NCBI GenBank assembly: GCA_036852015.1
Contig: JAANDG010000369.1
Coordinates: forward strand, 79,968-143,967
Direction of reading: 5' to 3'
DNA: 64,000 nt
Source: Pelodera strongyloides
Lineage: Eukaryota > Nematoda > Chromadorea > Rhabditida > Rhabditidae
A program made the translations under genes and the position numbers. This document shows, one piece after another, positions 1 to 12,025 of this stretch. Position 1 is the stretch's first letter. Each line of letters starts with the position of its first letter. The notes under the pieces were generated by a model. That model worked only from the letters and a program-made list of their open reading frames with translations, made no database searches and had not been told where the DNA came from.

Positions 1-710
1 TCCGAGGTGCTCGTTGTCTGAAATGCAAACGTACAAATTAGCATGGTCTGCAGTTTGCATGCTAATTCATATCGTATTTTTTGTTTTCTCCAAGCATTAG
101 AACGTTTCCCAAATTGACCATCCCGAACGACAAATTTGCATGTTTTCCTTTCGGAAAATCAGTCCCGAACGCGCCCCTATGGTTTTTGCTTGAACAAGCT
201 TGTTGTACTAAGTACAAACACCGGAACTTTAAAGATGATGTACGCGGAATGAAATCACAAGATGATTTTTGAAAAGTAAAAAATAAATAAAATAAGCTAA
301 CCGATAACATCAGCTGCCCATGTAACATGAGGTCTGTCGTCTGGTTCGGGCAAAGCCGCTGGAGTGGAGAGACGCAGCACGAGGGTCTCCTCCTATACAA
401 GCAAGGAAATATAGTTATTCAATAAGTTCATACCCGTGTTGACTAAGACTAAGCAATGTTCCCAAAACGAATAAGGTGTAAATGCGTTAATTACAGCACA
501 GAACTGACTATTATATGCAGGCAAACAATACAACACGATAAATTAAATTTCTTTAGCAGTTCAGGTTCAGATCATAGATCATATTATGTGTCGATATTAA
601 TCGCAACCAAATTAAAAGGGTTGGTGTCACATCTCTTTATTTTTGGCGACGTATCGGTTCCAAGAGCCATCAAGAAAATATCTCAAATTAGATAAACAAT
701 TATTTATTGC
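1..710. other. Intergenic, with a partial palindromic-element fragment
   Basis: I find no gene here. Bases about 88-180 match the right half of the palindromic element at 21082-21252: the same central stretch around TCCAAGCATTAGAACGTTTC and the same end near GAACGCGCCCCTA. This is therefore a one-armed remnant of that family. The rest is AT-rich unique sequence with short random reading frames. Confidence 0.5.
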
Positions 711-1108
711 TTAAAGGGACAGGCCCATCAAAATAAACCTACATTTACGATACGTTCATAATGACTATCAAGCATTTTTATTACAATATATACAAACTAA
801 ATTTCACCATTATTCGCCCTAGACAACTTTTTTTCCAATGCGCTCTGCTCAAATGTATACCATAAAACTGCAGATTTCAAAGCTATATATGCTAATTTTA
901 ATCGCATTATAATTTCACGATAAATTTGCATTGACGACAAGGTTATTTGCGGCTCTACGGTATACATTTGAGCAGAGCGCATCGGAAAAAAGTTTTCAAT
1001 GGCAAATAAATGTGAAATTTAGTTTGTATATATTGTAATAAAAATGCTTGATAGTCACTATGGACGTATCATAAATATAGGTTTACTTTGATGGGCCTGT
1101 CCCTTTAA
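711..1108. mobile_element. Palindromic MITE flanked by TTAA (AGGGACAGGCCC ends)
   Basis: Both ends are TTAA. The left end reads TTAA-AGGGACAGGCCCATCA and the right end is its reverse complement. The long internal arms also pair: a segment around TGCTCAAATGTATACC at about 850 recurs inverted near 960-980. There is no coding capacity. TTAA target duplication with AGGG-type ends is the hallmark of piggyBac-type non-autonomous elements; that family assignment is inferred. Confidence 0.8.
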
Positions 1109-1113
1109 ACAAA

Positions 1114-1260
1114 ATGCCCAAACTAACCCTCGGTAAAATTTGCTGCACCACAGTCTGTGATCCGCCCACAGGAGCAACAGGCTGCGATGAAGACATAACT
1201 TTCAATAGCCAATGCAATCCCAAATGTCATGAAGTAATTTCCTGTCTAATTTGCATAAAT
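1114..1260 (+). CDS. Kazal-like cysteine-rich segment, possible single exon
   Basis: A 49-codon open frame starts six bases after the right TTAA of the adjacent palindromic element and carries eight cysteines (residues 10, 11, 15, 24, 34, 38, 44, 47). The stretch GCDEDITFNSQCNPKC resembles the Kazal core (Cys, Asp, Thr-Tyr/Phe, Asn/Ser-x-Cys-x3-Cys). The Cys24-Cys34 gap is one residue shorter than in typical Kazal domains. A donor-like GAA/GTAATT at residue 40 would allow this to be an internal exon ending after CHE. No signal peptide is seen, and I could not place flanking exons with confidence; 1540-1602 (NCKMCPSDLGG) on the same strand behind a CAG acceptor is a possible one. It could belong to a secreted inhibitor or the Kazal loop of an OATP-type carrier, or be a relic cut off by the insertion. 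Confidence 0.35.
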
Positions 1261-2529
1261 TAACATGCAAAGAATACGAAATTGAAATTTTGATGACATG
1301 CGAATACTGGCCGTGTTTGATGAAAAATACGTTTCAGACACACGTCTTCAAGGGACAAGGCCAAAATATATATTCAGTCCTTCTGATTTTCACAACTGCT
1401 TGACACAGCACTTCCACCAATCTAGGGAAGAAACGTCTAAAATGTAGAGCAGTTCAATCGGTAAGTCCGTGGTCGAATTCCAGTGTGACAACTTCTGACG
1501 CCGTCGACAGTGCGTTCGTCCAAACGATCGCCTTGCAGAGTACCCATTCCAATTGTAAGATGTGCCCGTCTGATCTTGGTGGAGGACGAAACAGATCTTT
1601 GAGGTGAGGAATAAGGTAAATGACCTAATTGCTGGATAAATAACTGGCAATTATCCCTTAGGTTGGGACAGGGCTTGGCCTTCTGAGTGACTAGCCACTT
1701 GGTGTGCCTTTCTCGAAGTTAGGTTCTACGCTGTGCCAAACTTATATGCAGAATAATGTCATCATGCAAAAAACTGTCAAATACGACCTCCTCCACCAAA
1801 CAACCGTCCTTTTTTGTAAAACAGAGCGTATAGCATGTGTTTCGCGAAACAAAATCGTTGAAAAAAAAATGTTTTATTCCAAATTTTTCAAATCCAATGG
1901 AAATGAGTGAAAGAAAGAAAATCACAATATAGTACATGTGTACATCTGTATGTCAGCGTTCAAGGTGCATTTTAAAAGGCAGGACCTTGCAATTTCATGA
2001 TATCGTTACTCGAGTTGAAGTGAAAAAAGTATACTAATTAATATACAATTGACTAGCTCTTGAAAAATAAAACAGAATCAACAAGAAGTTCACAAAATAC
2101 ATCGCATTGTATGAAAGAAATAATCTCAGATAGTAATTGAGCGAAGAGATAAGCTTTGGCACATACACGGGGAGAGAAAGAGAGAAGTAGTAGTGATGAT
2201 CAAAAAAAGTAAGCAAAATATGAGTATCATCCGGGAATCAGCAAAATATAGTGGTTTTATCTGGGAAACAGCAAATTATAAGTAGATTTACCTGCTTGAT
2301 TTGCTAATATAAATCAAATTCGGTACTCGTTTTTTACATGAGACGAGAGAACAAATACTTTAAAAATCGTAGAATCACAAGCAGGTACTGCATTCAGATA
2401 TGATGTTTTATCATGACTTAATATATCATATCATGTTTTATGTTTTATCATGATATGATGTTTTATCATACATTATGACTGGATGAAAATAAAATTGCTC
2501 CACCAAAGAAAATTTCAAAATAGAGATTA
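1261..2529. other. Intergenic, no recognised gene
   Basis: The segment is AT-rich. A donor-like GTAAGT lies near 1471 and an acceptor-like TTGCAG near 1538, so an exon of the Kazal-like gene may lie here, but nothing continues a family match. An imperfect ATGATGTTTTATCATGA repeat lies at about 2400-2470. Confidence 0.4.
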
Positions 2530-5152
2530 CTAATTTTCACTGACTGAGTGATAACTCCTCACAAGTTCAAAGAAATTCACGCAAACTCGTTGAAATACTT
2601 GTGGATTTCCCAAGTAACAGGCGTGTCCGGATGAAGGTATTCGTTCCAATCTGGAAATATATTGGATCTCAATAAAGGTTTGACACGCCTACCTGGGTGG
2701 CATAGAGAAATGTCAAATGACTCTATAACTCGGAAAACATCTTGACACACTCTTTTATCAATTATTGACTCATCAATAATTGATAATTGACTTTATCAAT
2801 GATTGACATGAAGCAAACTTGTATTTAATAATTTTACCTGTATCCTTGAGTAGCACGCCTGTGGCTTATCCACAAAAACTACCATGTGCGGTACATGAAT
2901 TTTCGTGCATAGCGCATTCGAATTACTGCGGGTGGAGGTATATTACGGATGCTAGAATTTGAGAAAGGTGGCTAGGTAGAAACTATTCTTAGGCATGCCG
3001 TAGTATATAGATTTATCTTATAATTCACTATTGTGTGTGTTATGTTATTGTTTTATTTCCTGAGGTAATGCACGAAAATTCAAAAAAATCAACTATGGCG
3101 AAACACTCAATCTTATTGGTAATTGATTTGTTGCAAGGTGTTACTCTTTTCTTATAAACGAACCTCAAGCTAATCGTTACATGCGGCTTAATTTGCCAAC
3201 CTTCTCATCATCATTTATATGATGCACACTTATATATTTTATATAATGTGTCAATAAATTATTATTATTATTATTATACTTTTTACTCTGATTCGGTACA
3301 ACGTGCACGGAATATTTCCAGCACATACAGGATAATAAGACATATACAATGTTTCTGAGTGTTTTTGCAAAGGAAGAATTAAATGCCCGTGAGACAAAAA
3401 AAAACTTTTTCAGAAAATCCAAGAAATCTGATAATTCAAATATAAAGCCTCACCGGGAATTCGGTAGAGCTTTGAGGTTGTTGGCTGAACTTGGTCCAAG
3501 GGAAGTATCCATTTCGCCCCAAACACACAGAACTGGGGTACGCATTCTGAAAGAATGCATACTGTAAATTAAATGTATACTTATTAATATGAGAGGTACT
3601 CGCGCGTCTATTCTGTGCAAGCACACAAAGAATGGGTTTATTTTATCTTTTACAAAGAAGGCATGCTTGAAAAGCTTAAACCAGAAGCCTTAATAATGAT
3701 ATCAAATGAGCAACGATGTTGATAATGAAGAATTTCGTAAATATTTATGAATTTAAGACCTGTAATCCAAGCCCAAGCCCAAAAAGGTTAAGTTACGCCA
3801 GAAAAAAATGTGCAAACAAAAAACAATACCTATGAACATCGACTAATTCATTTGTGTTTGACATGGCAACTCCAATCACACACGTGAAAATATCTCTGAA
3901 ATAGATTCAGTTTCAGAAGTTCATTATGTTATGTTTACGCATGCTATGTTGCTATGTATATGTGTAGGTGTTTCTCTCCATTCTCAAATAAGTCTATAGT
4001 AAAATGCACAGTTATCGTCAGAAACGTTTCATCGTCTGTCATAATAAAAGGGTATTACATAGTATACATAGTAAATGGGTATACCTCGTAAGTAAAGGAA
4101 GTACGTATTGAGCACTCATACTTGCAGAAATGACCATTACATGCTTCACACAGAGTGAGGACAAGAAATCCAGGAGGAATTGCGGTTTTTCCTGAAATAA
4201 ATATTTGAATCGGACGAAAATAGCATAAAATATCACGTTATAATTTTAAACACTAGGCCTTATTTATAACTCTAACAGGACAGAAAGTGTTTTCATGATA
4301 CTGATCAATTTGGTAGAAAATAATCAAAATGCAGGTCATTCATGGCAAAATTGCCCATGAAAATTCCAGAAAACTAACATACTTGATTCTTCAGCGCGCA
4401 TCCCTTCGTCCTTCCTGACCCGGGTAGATCGGGCGCAATACAATGAAGACCATGGGCAGCGAACATTTGCAGATTCAAATGTTCTTCCCACGTTGAAGAG
4501 GAATAAGATTGTCCTGGAAAATGTTGTTAATGGATATCTTATTATAACTTTGTTCTTTCTGAGATTCTTATTTGTAAAACGCGGTCACGACTGCGTCGCG
4601 TCGTCGCGTCGTCGCGCATAAAGAGGGAATCGGTTACAGCTGGGCGTCCTACAATAACAGTTGGCGAATTTGCGGCGCGCTTGTGTCGCACCATTTTTCT
4701 GGGATCAAACCCTCATTAGGTATGGTTAAAGAGTTCAGTTATACATTGAAAGACAAACCGTGCAAGAATATCACCACTCCTTTTGCATAGTGGTTTTCCG
4801 GTGGTAGTGCTTCACGGTAAAACACTAGATGATCCTAAAAGGAAAAAACTTGATATTTTACATGAAAATGAACAATATTTTGCTGATGAGTAGAATATAA
4901 TACACTGAATCACCAAGTAGTTTAAAATCAACTTGAATTTCAGAATATGATTATCATCGATAAATTGAATATTATGAAAATAATAATAATAAGAAAATAA
5001 TAGGCTAGGTAAATATAGTGCAACCAACACAAAACACTCACATTAACTTCAATTGTATTTTCCGTCACTTCCACTAAATGTGCTAATTTTTTCGTATTTT
5101 CAGGTAATTTCCTCGACAGATCTGCATGTGAAAGGATCCATCCATCAACCAT
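2530..5152 (-). CDS. ABHD14-type alpha/beta hydrolase, 7 exons, 234 aa
   Basis: Exons run 5152-5042, 4834-4759, 4513-4383, 4191-4085, 3895-3830, 3546-3454 and 2650-2530; phases agree throughout and sum to 705 nt. The order of blocks follows human ABHD14B: VFYREALPP, VVIFLHG (oxyanion HG at 62-63), the S-S-T-W stretch, IAPDLPGSG, then ISASMSAQY, VWGEMD and GHACYLGNP. Putative catalytic residues are Ser130 (in the family's unusual SxSxS setting instead of GxSxG), Asp177 and His204. ABHD14B is a cytosolic/nuclear esterase reported as a lysine deacetylase that passes acetyl to CoA; the same activity here is inference. A TTTTAG acceptor lies 9 nt upstream of the ATG, suggesting leader trans-splicing. 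An N-terminal extension of about 25 residues precedes the conserved domain. A TTAA palindromic element sits about 100 bp upstream of the start. Confidence 0.88.
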
Positions 5153-5255
5153 TTATGCACACTAAAATGATTAATTAGCTAAGCAATTAATTAATTTTAT
5201 AACACGGTAAATTAAAATTTAGCGGAATCGACCACCAAGAGACAAAGTGTTCAGG

Positions 5256-5444
5256 TTAAAGCGAAATACCAGTCGGTTTTTGAAACTCATCGTGGACAGC
5301 TGAATTCTTACGTATTTATGCTAATTTGCTTGAATTTAGCTCGCTTTTTTATTCAAATTTATGTACATTTGCATATGCATATGCCGCATACGAATGCTGA
5401 ATGTACTCGATGTGGTTCAAAAACCGGCCGGTATTTCGCTTTAA
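5256..5444. mobile_element. TTAA MITE, family A (AGCGAAATACC ends)
   Basis: TTAA-AGCGAAATACC...GGTATTTCGCT-TTAA with inverted arms containing GGTTTTTGAAAC and its complement. It begins 104 bp upstream of the ABHD14-type start codon, so it lies in the likely promoter. Confidence 0.85.
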
Positions 5445-6203
5445 TACCCAATTCCAATAAACATTTTATCTTTTATTTTACTGCAAGATGAAATTTTTAA
5501 TTAAAATTATCAGCAACAGCATCACCGCAGTGCCGCGCTGTGTACAAACTATACAAAAAAGAAGGCGCCCGTGCCGTACTAACATTTATTAGCTAAAGAA
5601 CAATTACCTACAATGTAAACAATACCATACTAATATATATTCAGTATAAAATAAATACTGAACTGCACGAATAATTTTGGTTGTGAAAAAAAAGTTCGAA
5701 AGGAAAATATTTCGAAAAAAAAGCTGCAAAAGTGTTGCGTTAGTGTGTTTTGCGTGCACTGACTCACGGTGTAAACTCATCCTATTCTATACAAAAAGTT
5801 GGAAATAGCTCGGATCCGTATACTTTAGAAAAACATAATTTATCATAATCAACATGAAAAGCAAAATGTTACAGCCTCTTTTTATATGAGTTAGTAACTT
5901 GAAAGTTATCATTCTTATGACCTCTTCATTCAGCAACGGAAAAGTAATTTTAATTAGACAGTGAATTAATCAATAAATATGATTTGTGAAATGAAATGCT
6001 TTGTGATAGAAAACAGATAAGGAAAAGGGACAATGCAAATAGAAGTGAATGAAAAAGGAAATTTCGATTTCTTTAGTGATTGTGAGGTGATAACAAATGA
6101 AAAAGAGTTGTATAATAGAGAAAAGCAAAGAATTTATCACTGAGCGAAACAAAGGGTTAATTTGCGTTATTTTTTGTTAAAATTGTATTATAGGCCTTGA
6201 TTT

Positions 6204-6386
6204 TTAAAGCGAAATACCGACCGGTTTTTGAAACGGATCGCGGGCAACTGAATTCTTAGGTATTTATGCTAATTTGCTCGAATTTAGCTCGATTTTTTTA
6301 TTCTAGTTTATGTTCATTTGCATAAGCTGCATAAGGATGCTGGTGTACTCGATGTGTTTCAAAAACCGGCCGGTATTTCGCTTTAA
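6204..6386. mobile_element. TTAA MITE, family A
   Basis: Both TTAA flanks are intact, with the same AGCGAAATACCG ends and GCCGGTTTTTGAAAC subterminal motif as at 5256-5444. The interior includes GAATTTAGCTCGATTTTTT, shared by most copies. Confidence 0.85.
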
Positions 6387-6677
6387 GCGGAAATGTATAT
6401 ATTTTAAATGGCGTTCGAAAAGTTTGAAATCTCTTTGGAAGTGGCCAATTAACAGGCGATTCGGTCACATAAAAACGTTCGCGAGCGTGAGAAAAAGAGA
6501 AAAGACTACGAAAAGAAAACGAACTACTGCAATAGTTTTTTTTTTTATTCTTTGAACTAAACTATTGTACTTTATTCTAAGGGTGGCTTGGTTGAAGGGC
6601 GAATATATTGTCATAGTCAATCAACGGTAAAAAAAGAGTAACCGTTTACAACCCTTCAACCAAATAAGCTTTCATCT

Positions 6678-6678
<1 letters not shown>

Positions 6679-6717
<39 letters not shown>
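6679..6717. repeat. (GA)n microsatellite
   Basis: Uninterrupted AG dinucleotide run of about 39 bases. Confidence 0.95.
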
Positions 6718-6721
<4 letters not shown>

Positions 6722-7169
6722 AGATAAAGAGTAAGACCACTTCATTACACTACATACTCCTTTTTTCCTCCTCTTGTCAACATGTCATTGCTACATAAAT
6801 CGGTTCACACACAATATCAAAGCAGCTGTTTTCATATTACGATTTTGTGCATTCAGCTTTGATGACCGATACAGGTAAATAGTGAGAGGCGAAAACATAG
6901 ACATACATAAATAAACGTTTTATTCTACTAAATTAAGTTTAATGGCCCCAAATACATAGCTTATGGCAAAGTTAGGTCAGAGATCCTAGGCATACAAAGT
7001 GAACTGCTCTCAATTGTCAATTGTCAATTATCATGCTAATTATCATCAATCAATGGATAATTTGTTGTCGTTAAATGGAGAGAGTCATTGACCGTGCAGT
7101 GCTTATTGTCATTTAGTATACGTAGAAATGACATGTTGATAAGGGAAATAAAGAATGGAATGAAGCTGT

Positions 7170-7278
7170 CTGTCGCTCTCTCTCTCACTCTTTCTCTTTG
7201 AGCTCTCCTACATTTCTCTCTCTCTCTTTTATTTCCTCTCGTTATCGCTTTCTCTCTCTCTCTTTCTCACTCTCTCTA

Positions 7279-7311
<33 letters not shown>

Positions 7312-7345
7312 TTCGCTCTCTCTCTCTCTCTCTCTCTCTCTAATT
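7170..7345. repeat. (CT)n microsatellite tract
   Basis: Long, imperfect CT/TCTTT tract. Open frames through it (Ser/Leu-rich one way, Arg/Glu-rich the other) are products of the dinucleotide repeat, not genes. Confidence 0.95.
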
Positions 7346-9534
7346 CCCCCTCGAGGCAGAATGACATTAAGAAATCAGGTTCTTGCACTAATACAATGGC
7401 AAAATGCACAATCACAATTGTGCACGCACAGTGTATTAGAAAATAGAGGAGCATAAAAGGACATGCAAACCGTGATGGAAATGCATTTCGACGTATTCTA
7501 CATAGTATGTCAGTATGTGGTAATGAATGTGGTCTGGAGCAAATTACGGAACTTGAAACATAGTAAAGCTCACTTTAAACAGAGCTAAATGCAGGCTAAC
7601 TGTCCTGATGAACAGTCTAAATGTCTAAAGGACAAGTTACACCCGCGCCTGGTGTATATAGATATAATAATGTTTGCGTTTCCCAAACAAAACTGCGCGC
7701 CGAGAATATCTTTAGTCAACATTTGCATGCGAATATAAACATAGAGCGAAATCGGATGGTAACTTTTGTATCTAACACAGTTGCGATTGTCAACAGTATA
7801 CCATTATACGAGCTAGTGATATTGAACATCAATTATTTACCGAAACTCGTAAGAAATAGAATATTTTGAAAGTAAAACAGCGCGAAAAAAAGGAAAAATA
7901 ATCAAGTTAATTGAAATGTCTTTTGGGCTCTTGCGGAGCCTTATCTTAAACCACAAAAACTAGCACATTCTCAATTGAAAAAAAAACGAGTGTGTACATA
8001 ATATAACACTTTTGATGTAAAAAAGAGGTTTTATCCAGCAAAAAAAAACGGAATAACGGTGGGTTTCCAATGGCACGCGGAAGCGTATTGTTGAGATCTC
8101 TAGTGTTATCCGCGTGTCCGCGCACTGCCTGCCGCACTCTACAAACACTCTAGAGATTTACGGGATTTTTTTTCTGCTAAAGGTATGCCAAAAAAACCAG
8201 GTCCGACATGTTAACAGCAATTCTTATCCTAGTTTTACAAGACTTTAAAAAAAAGTGTAGATGCCTTGCATAACAAAAACACGTCGGGGTAGCGACTGTC
8301 TCGGACCTTGTTCTCAAAACTTATAGCAAGGTAGAAACACTTTCAGTTAAATATGCAAGTAAAAGAGCTGCAAGAACTTGGGGGTGAGCCTTTCTCCCGT
8401 AAAGTGAAGTCGTAAAATAAGAATAAAACCGCGGATTTCGAGGTTACCGGAAAGGGTTGAAAGGTGCCTTACCGGAGAGAATTGAGAAATGGGTTTTTGG
8501 AGAACAGTTTTGGAGAAAACAAGTAAAAACGTACGTTCTTGGCTGAAAGGGTGGTCATAAAAACCTAAAAACTGAGAAATAAATGGACTAAATCAATATG
8601 TTGTGTTGTACATAAAACTTGGTAACACAAAGAGGTATAACATTTTGGGGTTTCCAAGTATTCCAAAAATTCGGTGTGATTCTGCCAATACTACCGTATT
8701 TCTGCGCGAAAAATGCATATATAATATGAAAAATGTAAAAAATATTCTCATGTACTTCCAAAATACTGTAAAGTTTCACCAACCCATAAAGAACAGATCA
8801 AGGTCTGAAGCAGAGAAAACAAGCATTTGCAATGTCATAAATTATTAGCTAATACCCACTTCCAATGTTTATAGAGCTATACTTCGGGGGTGAATATATA
8901 CGTATACACATTGCCCTCTGGCTATAATATTCCTTCTGCAGTCATGTTAGTGGGACCTCTCTCAACTCTCTCTTTCTCTATCTCCTACTCTCTCTCTCTC
9001 TTTCTCTCTTTCTCTGACTCCACTCTTTCTCCTCCCTCTTTCTCTCTCCGTTTTATGAGGGTCTCAATAGCTATATGTACTGGGACCCCTCCCGTAATGC
9101 AAATAATCGTGTGTACACGTGAGATCATAGGAGAATCACGCATCTGCAAATGGCCATTTTAGGTTATGGGTTTCAAAATGAAGATGACCAGCTTTTACAT
9201 AATTTTGGCCTTTAGGCCTTTAGGCTTTAGGGTCTTGTTAGGAGGCTGAGGCTCTTCAATACAGGCTAGCAAAACAGGTAAAAAACAGTGTATGTACACA
9301 AAAAGAGTGAACGCATGTAAGTGCATGTTGTGTGTATTTTCTGTTCAAGAAGACAAATTTCCGGTCTGATGGGGGTGTTCCCCCTTTTGTTTCCACAAAA
9401 GAAGGGCTCCCGCGAATAAATCCCAGTCCACATTCATTCATTTTTGACGTGCCCATCGACCCCTTATGGCCTTATATGCTTGGAACAAGAACAATACAAT
9501 TGTTGAGAAATTCCAAAACAGCAAATAAGCTTAC

Positions 9535-9714
9535 TTAAAACGAATTACCGGCAGGTTTTTGAAACATACCGTGAACAGCTGACTTCTTACGTATTTGTGC
9601 TAATCTGCTCGATTTTTTATTCTAATTTATGTTCATCTGCATAAGCTGCATAGGAATGATGGTAGCTGGTGTACTAGATGTGTTTCAAAAAAACCGGTCA
9701 GTATTTCGCCTTAA
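9535..9714. mobile_element. TTAA MITE, family A, diverged left end
   Basis: The right end keeps GTATTTCGCC-TTAA; the left end has decayed (TTAAAACGAATTACCGGC). The interior still carries the family GATTTTTTATTCTAATTTATG block. Confidence 0.75.
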
Positions 9715-10734
9715 AGTTGTATGCTTTTTCTTATTGCTTTCTATGTGTGAGCTAATATCATATTTAGGACATTTAAAATAAAGTACAACATAATTCCGAA
9801 TTATTGGGCTAGCAAGTATACGATCATAAATCATAGTCATGAAAAAATCGAAATGCAAGGAAAATTTCTTTTCGCAGCTAATGGCCTCCACGTTATACTA
9901 AAACCAAAAGAGGACTCAAGCCCTCACATTAAACGCACGCGAAATGTGTATGCAAATTAAAGTGCGCCATGCATAATTGAAATGCTGACGGGAGCGGCTC
10001 TCGGGTTGAGAAAGAGGGAATATTAGGATTGCACGGAAATTTCGGTTCAACTTCTTGTAAAAAAAACTGCTAGAGTACTCATAAACATTGTTTTCGCAAC
10101 AACTTAATCTCAAGGAAAGGAAGTATAGGAAAGTATATAGTTACGCCATGGGAATGCTTACCGTTAACTAGAAAAACGCGGTAAAATTGTATTTTAGTAA
10201 CTTACTTCTTGTATTCAGTATTCGTCTTGCAGAGCTAGACATCAATTGCGTCAGATACACATTTTTCAAAAAAAATGTTGCAATTCAAAATGAGAAAAAA
10301 AGAGTCTAGAGGTCGCAGTCCGCATTGAATATGAAGTTATCGTGAAGTGCCTTTGGAATAAAATAAATCGAATTTCGGTCGTCAAAGGCATCGTCACAAA
10401 AAATCCCAGATGGCAAGACACGCCTTTTTTAAACATAGCATAATTAAAAATAAATTCAGCAACCTACTATGTGCTGCAATGCATAGGTAGTAGATGGAAT
10501 ATGTAGAAGTTAATAAAAAATTGTATGATTAAAACTAGAGGAAAGATCTGATGCTGCAGAACGATGTGAAAATAAACAATGAACAATGAGAGTCTACTTA
10601 TATCAGTGACAAGAAAATAGTCGGAAAGGTAAAGTAACAACAAAGACATCACCGGAGAATCATGTATGTTGTGAATTCTCATTCATCACTGGTGAAGGAA
10701 AGCGTTGAAGTATTCAAATTAGAGGATAGAGATG

Positions 10735-10960
10735 AAGAGAGAGGGAGAGAGAGATGGAGAGAGAGAGAGTGAGAGAGAGAGGGGGAGAGAGAGAGGGAGA
10801 GAGAGAGTATTTGATCGGAGGAGACGCATAGGCGAGAATATTTTAAAGGGCCTTCCGAATATTAGTTGCCATGAAAAAGACCAGAGCCAATTTTGAGGAA
10901 AACAACTGTCAATATTTGTCTTGAGAGAGAGGGAGAGAGAGCAAGGAGAGCGAGAGAAAG
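10735..10960. repeat. (GA)n microsatellite pair
   Basis: Two GA-rich tracts, at about 10735-10810 and 10922-10960, separated by unique sequence. Confidence 0.85.
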
Positions 10961-12025
10961 GAGAGATAGACATAAAGACGGGACGAGAAGAAATTAAGAA
11001 TTGTTCATACGATCCAATATTCGATTTCAGTAAATCTCAGATATGAAATTAATAGTTGCAGGCCCCTGCGATAAGATGACGTATGTGGGACATTTAAGCT
11101 TTGCCTAATATTCCGATGTGTTCTGTCATTTATTTCATAAATAAAGCATTATATTATGCACAGTTTCTATGATTGGGCTGTTATTGTATGATTTTGGTTC
11201 AATAGATTGCCCGAATAACTGGAGAATAACGTGCGAAGATCTCACACTATAATTCTCGTTTATTGTTTGCAGAATGGCGTTCGTGGGAAATGTTTCTGAC
11301 TTGCCCTTTCTACAAAAGAAAGTGTCCTTACTACATAAAAGAAAGTACTAGGATGGTGGGAAATTCAAAAAGAGTTGAGTTTCAAATAAGGCATCGTACT
11401 GTCCTCATGACGTCATGACATCCCTCAATTAGCATGCTAGCATGCTCACACTGAACTGAACTGTAACTCCTCATGTGGGATCATCTCAAAGACAAAGGGT
11501 CTGGTGACACTATGAAGGTACCTTTCACTTTTCATGGATGCCATGCAACCTTTTCTTGCCAAATCTGTGCGGCTATCACGGTCTGGTCACAGGAATCTGG
11601 TGACAGGAATGTGTATTGCATTTCAGAGTAACTCACCCCTTTCTGTAGGTTTTGTCAAGCTGTTATCGCAAGCGTGATTACGTCACATGATACCGGGTTC
11701 CTGCACATTAAAAAGTCACAGATTTATTAGTGACCTTGATTTTTTAGGAAGCAAAGTAGTAGGGTGTCAAATACATTTCAGATGTTTATACACAGGATTG
11801 GTCTACTGTACCCTCGAATGTCGAATTCAATATTCCATGCAAATTTCGCTGGAATATGCAAATTTATGTTTAATTCACACGTCAGTAAGCGCAGATGATA
11901 GCAGGTACTTTTATCTTTTTTTTATGAAATGTTCTTTGAACAAGTCATTGTTGCTATGTTAAATCTACAGTACTAGTTGTTTAGTTTTTTTTAGGATAAA
12001 TGTAAATATATGTTTTCAGGAGTGA

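Larger units (their letters stand above)
5153..12025. other. About 6.9 kb intergenic: elements, microsatellites, no supported gene
   Basis: It holds three TTAA palindromic elements (listed separately), (GA)n at 6679-6717 and about 10735-10810, and (CT)n at 7170-7345 and 8960-9050. Short reading frames such as 7621-7869 (+) and 9916-10113 (-) match nothing I know and lack consistent splice context. At 11273-11351 an ATG immediately after a TTTGCAG acceptor opens 25 codons (MAFVGNVSDLPFLQKK...) ending TAG; it could be the first exon of an unrecognised gene. Confidence 0.45.

Noticed and set aside
456..695. Frame with HLFIFGDVSVP resembling a spinster-type transporter motif
   Set aside because: Spacing differs from the family motif and nothing upstream or downstream continues it.
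7198..7454. Ser/Leu-rich and Arg/Glu-rich frames
   Set aside because: Translations of a (CT)n/(GA)n microsatellite.
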